A stretch of 64,000 nucleotides of DNA from Pedobacter cryoconitis (GTDB lineage: Bacteria; Bacteroidota; Bacteroidia; Sphingobacteriales; Sphingobacteriaceae), in assembly GCF_003259615.1 (NCBI RefSeq), contig NZ_QLLR01000001.1, forward strand, positions 598,491 to 662,490, read 5' to 3'. The notes beneath the pieces were generated by a model. The model searched no databases. It had not been told where the DNA came from and saw only the letters and a program-made list of their open reading frames with translations. Numbering within the stretch: position 1 is the first letter of the stretch; each line of letters begins with the position of its first letter. Below are positions 1 through 7,467 of the stretch, in pieces. The translations under genes were made by a program, and so were the position numbers.

Positions 1-1029
1 AATCTCAGACTGCTCTTTCTTAGCCAGGATAGATTTGGCAGTTAACTTTTCATCCGTAAGGAAACCGCGTTCTCTTAACCAGTCTTCATTATACATTTTA
101 CCCATATAACGGCTACCGTGATCATGAAAAATCACAACGACAACATCTTCAGGTTTCAATTTATCTTTTAACTGTAATAGTCCGGCAATTGCAGAACCAG
201 CAGAGTTACCTACAAATATTCCTTCTTTACGGGCAATATCACGCGTCATTAATGCCGCATCTTTATCTGTTACTTTTTCAAAAAGATCAATAATATCAAA
301 GTTCACATTCTTCGGAAGAAAATCTTCTCCGATTCCTTCAGTGATATAAGGATAGATCTCATTTTTATCTAAAATACCTGTCTCTTTGTATTTTTTGAAA
401 ACTGATCCATAAGTATCAATTCCCCATACTTTAATATCAGGATTTTGTTCTTTTAAATATTTTCCTGTACCAGATATTGTTCCGCCAGTACCTACACCTA
501 CTACAAGGTGGGTAATTTTACCTTCAGTCTGTGCCCAGATCTCTGGTCCTGTCTGCTCATAATGAGCTTCAGTGTTAGCCAGGTTATCATATTGATTAGG
601 TTTCCATGAATTCGGCACTTCACGCTCTAAACGTGAAGAAACTGAATAATAAGAACGAGGATCTTCAGGCTCTACATTAGTAGGACAAACGATTACTTCT
701 GCACCGAAAGCGCGTAAAGCATCCACTTTTTCCTTAGATTGTTTATCTGTGGTCGTGAAAATACACTTGTATCCTTTAATAATGGCAGCCATAGCAAGGC
801 CCATCCCGGTATTTCCGGAAGTTCCTTCAATGATTGTTCCACCAGGTTTAAGCTTGCCGCTTTTTTCTGCGTCTTCTATCATTTTTAAAGCCATACGGTC
901 TTTAATAGAGTTACCAGGATTGGTGGTTTCCACCTTAGCCAGTACAGTCGCCTGAATTTCTTTCGTAACGTTATTCAATCGCACCAATGGTGTATTGCCA
1001 ATAGTTTCTAATATATTATTATACCACAT
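1..1029 (-). CDS. Cystathionine beta-synthase-like PLP enzyme (3' end outside window)
   Basis: A fold-type II PLP enzyme of the cystathionine beta-synthase/cysteine synthase family, which condenses serine or an activated serine with a sulfur donor in the cytoplasm. It starts MWYNNILETIGNTPLVRLN, has the PLP-lysine segment NPGNSIKDRM, the phosphate loop EGTSGNTGMG and the glycine loop GVGTGGTISG. Late segments GNSAGSAIAG and DWLREKGFL resemble cystathionine beta-synthase more than CysK. The visible 343 codons run to base 1 without a stop, so C-terminal CBS domains may follow outside the window. A TACTTTTG -7 element lies only 4 bases before the ATG. Family is clear; the exact reaction is not. 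Confidence 0.9.
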   Translation of the reverse strand, partial: MWYNNILETIGNTPLVRLNNVTKEIQATVLAKVETTNPGNSIKDRMALKMIEDAEKSGKLKPGGTIIEGTSGNTGMGLAMAAIIKGYKCIFTTTDKQSKEKVDALRAFGAEVIVCPTNVEPEDPRSYYSVSSRLEREVPNSWKPNQYDNLANTEAHYEQTGPEIWAQTEGKITHLVVGVGTGGTISGTGKYLKEQNPDIKVWGIDTYGSVFKKYKETGILDKNEIYPYITEGIGEDFLPKNVNFDIIDLFEKVTDKDAALMTRDIARKEGIFVGNSAGSAIAGLLQLKDKLKPEDVVVVIFHDHGSRYMGKMYNEDWLRERGFLTDEKLTAKSILAKKEQSEI

Positions 1030-1033
1030 GTTA

Positions 1034-1041
1034 CAAAAGTA
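1034..1041 (-). promoter_or_regulatory. Bacteroidota -7 promoter element (TACTTTTG)
   Basis: On the minus strand TACTTTTG matches the Bacteroidota -7 consensus TAnnTTTG. The ATG of the cystathionine beta-synthase-like gene is 4 bases downstream, so the mRNA would be nearly leaderless. No clear -33 TTTG is seen. Confidence 0.5.
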
Positions 1042-1186
1042 CGACTTGATTCCTAGAATTTTATTTCTATTAAATATTCGTAATCATATTTTGAATATAT
1101 CAATTTAATAAAATTATATTCTGAATTGACCTTCTTAACACAGTCTTCACCTAGCTTTTATATGGCAAAACAAACCTAACCAAGTC

Positions 1187-2278
1187 CTAAATCAGCTGAT
1201 AAATCTTTCCGGGAAGAGAAATCAGGACACCTTTTAACTCTAAATTCAGCAAATGCAACGCAAGCTTACCCTGTTGAATATCAGCTTTTAGCCCAAGTTC
1301 ATCTATGCTGTGCGGAGCTGTTTTAAGCAGGTTAATCAGCACATGTTCTATACCCGAAAGTCCGGAGGGCAAAGTCCCTTGTTTTACAGGGCTTACGGTT
1401 TCAGCAGCTTCCCAGCCCATATAATAAACCAGATCTTTGGCTTCATTGATCATTCCTGCCCGGTTTGTTTTAATCAGAAAATTACAGCCCTGACTATATT
1501 CATCAGTTGTGCGGCCAGGAAAAGCGTAAACCTCTCTGTGATAAGAATTCGCAATTCCGGCAGTAATTAATGCGCCTCCTTTAATTGCAGCCTCAATGAC
1601 TACGACCACATCGGCCAGTCCGGCAATAATCCGGTTGCGTTTTGGAAAGTTTCCCTTTTCAGGAGTAGCAAGCAGTGGAAAATCAGAAAGCAGACCGCCC
1701 TGTTCAAGCATGTGTTGTGCCGTTTGATGATGGTCAGCCGGATAAATACAAGCCAGTCCGTGCCCTAATACGCCCACCGTTGGAATGCCATAGGATAAAC
1801 TTTGCTGGTGTGCCGCAACATCAATTCCATAAGCCAGCCCACTCACCACCAGTACATCATAATGTTGTAATAAAGCAACCAGCTGCTGACAGAGCATTTT
1901 CCCGTAAGGTGTGGCTTTTCTGGAACCTACAATACTAACTATCCTCGGATGATTCAGGTCTGCCACACCTTTATAATATAACAGCACCGGAGCATCCGCG
2001 CATTCCTTTAGCCGCCGGGGATAACTTTCATCCGTATAAAAAAGGATCTTAACCTGGTGGCGCTGTAACAACTCTAGTTGCTCCGCAGCAAGTTCAAGCG
2101 CATTGGTCTGAAGAATACCGGTAATTTTGGAAAGACTTAAACCCTCCACCTCCGTTAATTGTGTCCTGCTGGCAGCAAAAATAGCTTCAGGGCTTCCAAA
2201 ATGGGACAGTAAATGTTTAGCAGTTACCGGCCCCACATTTTTGAGCAGGGTCAGCGCGATTTGATGGATTAAACTCAT
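1187..2278 (-). CDS. dprA: DNA-processing protein DprA
   Basis: DprA (Smf) loads RecA onto incoming single-stranded DNA during natural transformation and acts in the cytoplasm. The 363-residue protein has an N-terminal helix-hairpin-helix-like region (VGPVTAKHLLSHFG), then the Rossmann-like DprA core with IVGSRKATPYG, VVSGLAYGIDVAAH and RNRIIAGL, followed by GGALITAG, and a short C-terminal winged-helix-like region (HSIDELG). The length is usual for the family. The gene stands alone, with 51 bases to the upstream rsmG start. Competence genes of this kind are widespread, so presence does not prove transformability. Confidence 0.95.
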   Translation of the reverse strand: MSLIHQIALTLLKNVGPVTAKHLLSHFGSPEAIFAASRTQLTEVEGLSLSKITGILQTNALELAAEQLELLQRHQVKILFYTDESYPRRLKECADAPVLLYYKGVADLNHPRIVSIVGSRKATPYGKMLCQQLVALLQHYDVLVVSGLAYGIDVAAHQQSLSYGIPTVGVLGHGLACIYPADHHQTAQHMLEQGGLLSDFPLLATPEKGNFPKRNRIIAGLADVVVVIEAAIKGGALITAGIANSYHREVYAFPGRTTDEYSQGCNFLIKTNRAGMINEAKDLVYYMGWEAAETVSPVKQGTLPSGLSGIEHVLINLLKTAPHSIDELGLKADIQQGKLALHLLNLELKGVLISLPGKIYQLI

Positions 2279-2329
2279 GGGCTAAATTAATACTTAGCCC
2301 ATTGATACTGGTAATTTATTATCCCCTAA

Positions 2330-2962
2330 TTAACAAGGGATATAAACCACGAATTTAGTTTCGAAAAACTCTTCCTCAAAATAAGCAGCTAAAGGATATA
2401 GTTCAGCTTTTAACCTTGATTCTTTAATTTCTTCTTCCAATTCTCCCCCTTTTAAATACAAAATACCGTTGGCAATTGCATTTTTAGAGTTTTTATTGAA
2501 TTTATCTTTGATCCACGGGTAAAAATCTATCAGACGCGTAACCGCACGGGAAACCACGAAATCGTATTTATCATCCACCTGCTCTGCTCTTAAATGCGAT
2601 GCTTTCACATTCTTCAAGCCCAGTGCAGCGGCAACTTCAGTTACAACTTTGATCTTTTTACCGATAGAATCTACCAGGTGAAATTCTGTTTCAGGAAATA
2701 GTATAGCTAAAGGAATACCTGGAAAACCGCCACCAGTACCTACATCAAGGACTTTCTCCCCCGGTTTGAATGTACAGAATTTAGCAATTCCTAAAGAATG
2801 CAGAATATGACGTTCATATAATTCTTCAATATCCTTCCTGGAGATCACATTGATCTGCGCATTCCAGAAACTATATAAATCAAATAACTGATCAAACTTT
2901 GAGATCTGATCTGCACTGAGATCTTTAAAATACTTTTGTACGAGGGTTGAAGTTATTTCCAC
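2330..2962 (-). CDS. rsmG: 16S rRNA (guanine527-N7)-methyltransferase RsmG
   Basis: RsmG (GidB) methylates N7 of G527 in 16S rRNA with S-adenosylmethionine. The 210-residue protein shows the SAM-binding motif VLDVGTGGGFPGIPLAI near residues 68-84 and the family motif NVISRKDIEELYERHILHSL near the N-terminus. Its ATG lies inside the 3' end of the glycosyltransferase gene (10-base overlap), so the two are probably co-transcribed and translationally coupled. In other bacteria loss of this enzyme gives low-level streptomycin resistance. Confidence 0.96.
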   Translation of the reverse strand: MEITSTLVQKYFKDLSADQISKFDQLFDLYSFWNAQINVISRKDIEELYERHILHSLGIAKFCTFKPGEKVLDVGTGGGFPGIPLAILFPETEFHLVDSIGKKIKVVTEVAAALGLKNVKASHLRAEQVDDKYDFVVSRAVTRLIDFYPWIKDKFNKNSKNAIANGILYLKGGELEEEIKESRLKAELYPLAAYFEEEFFETKFVVYIPC

Positions 2963-4074
2963 TTTACTTTTTTAACAAATATAGACAGAATGCCATTAAA
3001 CACCAGAAAAATGAACAGCAGAATATCCAAAATAGGAAACCACCACCTTAAATCAGGGTAATTCAAGCGTTTGAGCAAACGGGGATAAATAAAACTTCTA
3101 ATGATCAGGCTCAGTGCAAAAACACCGCCGGCCAGGTAATTAGCAGGTTTAAAAAACATTAATACGATGAACAGCGCATAAAACAAAAACTGAAATATGA
3201 TCTGTACGGATAAAATAAATTTATGTTTGGCCTTATAGAATTTACCGGCACCAAAATGTCTTTTCTTCTGTCTGAGGTAACCCGAGAAGCTCGTATTCGG
3301 CGCAGACCAGACATGGGTAAGCCGATTTAACCGGATCTCGGTATTATGGCGTGTAGCGTGTGCATTCACAAATAAATCATCATCCCCCGATGGGATGTGC
3401 ATATGTGCGGCAAAACCTTTATTCTTAAAAAACAGAGACTTTTTATAAGCCATATTCCTGCCCACACCCATATAAGGCATACCTTGAATAGCAAAAGCAA
3501 GATAGTTGACAGCGGTAAAAAAGGTTTCAAAACGAATCAGGCTGTTCAATAAACCACGTTTACGAATATATGGGGAATAACCCAGTACAATCGCAGTCTC
3601 ATCATTTTCAGGCTGCTGCATTCCTGATAACCAGTTCTCTGAAGCAGGCACGCAATCTGCATCGGTAAAGACCAGCCATTCATTCGAAGCTGCCTTGATC
3701 CCCATAGTCACAGCGAATTTTTTACCAGCAATGAACTTTTCTCCTTCAGCAACCGTTACTACTTTAAGGTTTTTATATTGTGCAACGAAACCTTTCAGTA
3801 CTTCCCGGGTTTGGTCCCAGGAACGATCGTTCACGACAATAACCTCAAAATCAGGGTAGTTCTGTTGTAAAACTGCAGGTAAATACTGCGTCAGGTTTTC
3901 CGCCTCGTTACGTGCGCAAATAATTACACTCAATGGCTTAGAAGCCTGTGCTGGCAGCTCTTCTACTTTAATCAAGGCCAGTTTTAAATGTATAAATAAA
4001 CTAAAATACAGCTGAACGGCAAAACAAAAAACGAGGGCACCCAGCAGGCAACTCTCTAGTAAGGTTAATTCCAC
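2953..4074 (-). CDS. Family 2 glycosyltransferase, membrane-bound
   Basis: An inverting GT-A glycosyltransferase with an N-terminal membrane segment (LLESCLLGALVFCFAVQLYF), a catalytic domain with SVIICARNEAENL, the DXD-like TDADC and a QKKRHFGAG motif (QxxRW-like), and two or more C-terminal membrane segments. It probably adds sugar to a lipid or surface glycan at the inner membrane; the substrate is unknown. I chose the GTG at 4074 (373 residues) because conserved sequence begins there. The longer reading frames (ATG at 4167, GTG at 4197) run into the presumed tgt promoter and add an uncharacteristic basic stretch. Overlaps rsmG by 10 bases. Confidence 0.85.
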   Translation of the reverse strand: MELTLLESCLLGALVFCFAVQLYFSLFIHLKLALIKVEELPAQASKPLSVIICARNEAENLTQYLPAVLQQNYPDFEVIVVNDRSWDQTREVLKGFVAQYKNLKVVTVAEGEKFIAGKKFAVTMGIKAASNEWLVFTDADCVPASENWLSGMQQPENDETAIVLGYSPYIRKRGLLNSLIRFETFFTAVNYLAFAIQGMPYMGVGRNMAYKKSLFFKNKGFAAHMHIPSGDDDLFVNAHATRHNTEIRLNRLTHVWSAPNTSFSGYLRQKKRHFGAGKFYKAKHKFILSVQIIFQFLFYALFIVLMFFKPANYLAGGVFALSLIIRSFIYPRLLKRLNYPDLRWWFPILDILLFIFLVFNGILSIFVKKVKWK

Positions 4075-4166
4075 AATGGTTTTTTTGACAAGCGTCAAAT
4101 TTCTGATTTTTAATCTGTAATGCAGCCATATATTGATAAAAAAATCGAGAACCGGGTGTTTTTTCA

Positions 4167-4174
4167 TACTTTTG
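4167..4174 (+). promoter_or_regulatory. -7 promoter element for tgt (TACTTTTG)
   Basis: TACTTTTG matches the TAnnTTTG consensus and lies 29 bases before the tgt ATG. It overlaps the alternative upstream ATG of the divergent glycosyltransferase, which argues for the shorter form of that gene. Confidence 0.5.
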
Positions 4175-4203
4175 CCGAGATTTTTTGAAGCGTACACACA
4201 TTT

Positions 4204-5334
4204 ATGAAATTTACCTTACAGGCAAACGACCCTCAGTCAAAAGCAAGGGCAGGAACAGTTACTACTGCTCACGGAGACATCCAAACACCGATTTTTATGC
4301 CCGTGGGCACTGCAGGAACGGTGAAAGCTGTTCATCAGCGCGAGCTTAAAAATGATATTGATGCACAGATCATTCTTGGAAATACTTATCATTTATACTT
4401 GCGACCAGGACTTGACGTGCTGGAAGGTGCGGGTGGATTGCATAAATTTATAGGTTGGGACCGCCCTATTTTAACAGATAGCGGAGGCTACCAGGTCTAC
4501 TCTTTGAGTAAAGTAAACAAGATCAAGGAAGAAGGCGTAACTTTCCGTTCACATATTGACGGTTCAAAACATCTTTTCACTCCTGAATATGCAATGGATA
4601 TTCAACGGACTATCGGTGCCGATATTATTATGGCATTTGATGAATGTACGCCTTATCCATGTGATTATAAATATGCAGCGAATTCGATCAACATGACTCA
4701 CCGCTGGTTAAAGCGCTGCTGTACACGTTTTGATACGACTGAGCCTAAATATGGTTTCGATCAGACCCTGTTCCCTATCGTTCAAGGTTCTGTTTACAAA
4801 GACCTGAGAAAGAAATCAGCAGAATTTATTGCCTCAATGGGGCGTGAAGGAAATGCAATTGGCGGTCTTTCAGTAGGAGAACCAGCAGAAGAAATGTATG
4901 GCATGACCGAAGTAGTCTGCGATATTTTACCAGCTGATAAACCTCGTTATTTAATGGGTGTGGGTACACCGATCAATATTTTAGAGAATATAGCGTTAGG
5001 AGTAGATATGTTCGACTGCGTAATGCCGACCAGAAATGCGAGAAACGGGATGCTTTTCACCAGAAACGGGATTATTAACATTGGCAACAAAAAATGGGCT
5101 GATGATTTTTCTCCTATCGATGCAGAAAGTGATTTATACGCTGACCAGGTTTATTCAAAAGCATACCTGAGACACTTAATGCACTCGAAAGAAATGTTAG
5201 GTGCACAGATTGCGACTTTGCATAATCTTCACTTCTACCTGTGGTTAGTTAAAGAAGCCAGAGAGAAAATCATCAGTGGCGAGTTTTACGCCTGGAAGAA
5301 CAAAATGGTGACTATATTAGGGAATAAATTATAA
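4204..5334 (+). CDS. tgt: tRNA-guanine(34) transglycosylase (queuine/preQ1)
   Basis: Tgt swaps guanine for preQ1 at position 34 of GUN-anticodon tRNAs in queuosine synthesis. The 376-residue TIM-barrel protein has DSGGYQVYS (general acid/base Asp), GGLSVGEP, RYLMGVGTP and FDCVMPTRNARNG (nucleophile Asp). The C-terminal zinc site (CxCxxC...H) usual in other bacteria is not there: the equivalent stretch reads ESDLYADQVYSKAYLRH, without cysteines. I believe this is common in Bacteroidota Tgt. First gene of a tight plus-strand operon; its TAA touches the ATG of the LptF/LptG permease. Confidence 0.96.
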   Translation: MKFTLQANDPQSKARAGTVTTAHGDIQTPIFMPVGTAGTVKAVHQRELKNDIDAQIILGNTYHLYLRPGLDVLEGAGGLHKFIGWDRPILTDSGGYQVYSLSKVNKIKEEGVTFRSHIDGSKHLFTPEYAMDIQRTIGADIIMAFDECTPYPCDYKYAANSINMTHRWLKRCCTRFDTTEPKYGFDQTLFPIVQGSVYKDLRKKSAEFIASMGREGNAIGGLSVGEPAEEMYGMTEVVCDILPADKPRYLMGVGTPINILENIALGVDMFDCVMPTRNARNGMLFTRNGIINIGNKKWADDFSPIDAESDLYADQVYSKAYLRHLMHSKEMLGAQIATLHNLHFYLWLVKEAREKIISGEFYAWKNKMVTILGNKL

Positions 5335-6438
5335 ATGAATATCCTCAAAGGCAGATTTAAAATTATTGACCGTTATATTATTGGGAAATACCTGGGTACA
5401 TTTATTTATACCCTGAGTATTTTCGTGGTCATTATTGTAATTTTTGATTTATCAGAAAAGATGGACGACTTCTTAAGAAGTAAGTTGTCTGCCTGGCAGG
5501 TTCTTTCCCAATATTACGCGGGTTCTATTCCGTTTTACGTGAATATGCTTTCACCGCTGATCAATTTCATTGCGGTAATTTTCTTTACCGCAAAGATGGC
5601 CGATCAGACTGAGATTGTCCCGATTTTAAGCGGGGGAGTAAGTTTCAACCGTTTTCTGCTACCCTATTTTATTTCTGCATTTATCATATTTGCAGCTAAT
5701 CTGGGCTCAAATCTGTACGTTCTCCCCTACACCAACCAGCTCAAAAATACGTTCGAAAACACGTATGTGAAAAAGAACGACCCCACCAGCAAGCTCCAGA
5801 TTCACATGAAATTAGATGATAATACTTACATCTATATGGAGAGTTTTGAGAATAAAACCAAAACCGGATACCGCTTTATGCTGGATAATTTTAAAGGTGA
5901 TGTACTGACCAAAAAGGTGATTGCAGATCAGATTAAATGGGATTCGCTAAAACACAGCTGGAAACTAACCAACTATTCCATCAGAACGATCAACGGGCTG
6001 AAAGAAAATATGTTTAAAAGCATTGATAAGCCTAAAGATACTATTCTGGATATGCGCCCGGATGATTTCTCTGCTTATGATAACATTTATGAAATATTAA
6101 CCAATAAGGAACTTTCTGATAAGATCAAGAAGGAAAAAACAAGAGGTACAGGGATAGAGAACGATTTGCTGTTCGAACAGTATAAACGCTGGCTGCAACC
6201 TTTATCTGCGTTTGTATTAACCCTGATCGGAGTCGCCCTTTCTTCCCGTAAGGTTAGAGGCGGGGTTGGACTGCCACTGGGAATCGGGATTATTCTGAGT
6301 TTCCTTTATATCGTGATGAACCAGTTTGCGAAGATGTTCTCGCTGAAAGGCGGAATTCCTCCCCTGCTGGCTGTATTGATCCCCACTATATTTTTCGGAT
6401 TACTGGGTCTTTACCTGTTAAAAAAAGCACCTAAATAA
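5335..6438 (+). CDS. LptF/LptG-family permease
   Basis: An inner-membrane component of the lipopolysaccharide export machine, which passes LPS from the inner membrane to the periplasmic bridge using LptB ATPase energy. The 367-residue protein has the family layout: membrane segments at residues about 17-37, 60-80 and 98-118, a periplasmic jellyroll-like domain, then three C-terminal membrane segments (LSAFVLTLIGVALSSRK onwards). The SSRKVRGGVGLPLGIG stretch is typical. The gene follows tgt with no gap and overlaps the EamA gene by one base (TAATG), so all three are likely one transcript. Confidence 0.92.
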   Translation: MNILKGRFKIIDRYIIGKYLGTFIYTLSIFVVIIVIFDLSEKMDDFLRSKLSAWQVLSQYYAGSIPFYVNMLSPLINFIAVIFFTAKMADQTEIVPILSGGVSFNRFLLPYFISAFIIFAANLGSNLYVLPYTNQLKNTFENTYVKKNDPTSKLQIHMKLDDNTYIYMESFENKTKTGYRFMLDNFKGDVLTKKVIADQIKWDSLKHSWKLTNYSIRTINGLKENMFKSIDKPKDTILDMRPDDFSAYDNIYEILTNKELSDKIKKEKTRGTGIENDLLFEQYKRWLQPLSAFVLTLIGVALSSRKVRGGVGLPLGIGIILSFLYIVMNQFAKMFSLKGGIPPLLAVLIPTIFFGLLGLYLLKKAPK

Positions 6439-7331
6439 TGAAACCGCTCTCTCCTTCGGAAATCAACAGAAACCTGCTGATCCTTCATGCTACTGTCTTT
6501 ATCTGGGGATTTACCGGAATTCTGGGTGCACTGATTTCGGTGGGCTCAGTAGAAATGGTCTGGTACCGGGTTTTAATTGCGAGTATCACTTTGCTGATTT
6601 ATTTTAAAGCTACAAAATTCAGTATCAGGGTAACCAAAAAGGAATTTCTGCAATTCTTCTTTACAGGTAGTATTGTGGCCCTTCACTGGATTCTTTTCTT
6701 TCAGGCCATCAAAGTATCAACAGTATCAGTAACGCTGGTCTGCCTCTCCTCTTTCACGCTGTTTACTGCTATCCTTGAACCTATCATTAAAAAGACCGCT
6801 GTTCAGATCAGTGATATATTTATAGGAATAGTAATCATTTTTGGAATTTATCTGATCTTTCATTTTGAATCCAATTATACAGCTGGTATCATTTTCGGTC
6901 TTTCCGCTGCAGTAGCGTCGAGTTTATTCTCTATTATCAATTCTAATTTTGCACAAAAAAGCGATGCCAAAGTGATTAGCTTTTATGAGCTTTCAGGTGC
7001 TTTTTTCTGGATTACCATTTACCGCTTATTTGACCATAGCCTGCTCAATGAAAGCTTCAATCTGAGTGTATCAGACTGGATTTATTTAATGATATTAGGA
7101 ACAGTCTGTACTGCGCTTGCTTACATTGCAGGTGTTTCTGTGATGCGCACACTTTCAGCTTTCCGCGTTGCCCTGATCAGTAATCTGGAGCCCGTTTACG
7201 GAATCATTTTGGCCTTCCTTTTCTTTGGCCACAAAGAAACGATGTCCGTTGGATTCTATATGGGTTCTGCATTAATTTTAGGCGCTGTATTTCTCTATCC
7301 TATCTATAAGAAACGCCAGAGCAAAAGCTAA
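6438..7331 (+). CDS. EamA/DMT-family transporter
   Basis: A drug/metabolite transporter superfamily protein of 297 residues with about ten predicted membrane helices in two EamA repeats (LILHATVFIWGFTGILGALI and AGIIFGLSAAVASSLFSII start the halves). The substrate cannot be read from sequence; relatives export amino acids or other metabolites. The second-half motif NLEPVYGIILAFLFFGHKE is typical of the family. The start codon overlaps the stop of the LptF/LptG gene. No clear terminator hairpin follows. Confidence 0.9.
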   Translation: MKPLSPSEINRNLLILHATVFIWGFTGILGALISVGSVEMVWYRVLIASITLLIYFKATKFSIRVTKKEFLQFFFTGSIVALHWILFFQAIKVSTVSVTLVCLSSFTLFTAILEPIIKKTAVQISDIFIGIVIIFGIYLIFHFESNYTAGIIFGLSAAVASSLFSIINSNFAQKSDAKVISFYELSGAFFWITIYRLFDHSLLNESFNLSVSDWIYLMILGTVCTALAYIAGVSVMRTLSAFRVALISNLEPVYGIILAFLFFGHKETMSVGFYMGSALILGAVFLYPIYKKRQSKS

Positions 7332-7467
7332 TTACCTTCCCGGATAACCAGAACCTCCATTTAAATTTAGCTGATAAATTTGTTTACAAATTGTGCGGAA
7401 TAACTGTATATTGAGCACAAAGAACAAGGACCACTCAAAAAAATAATTCTTTTAGTACAATAAAATA

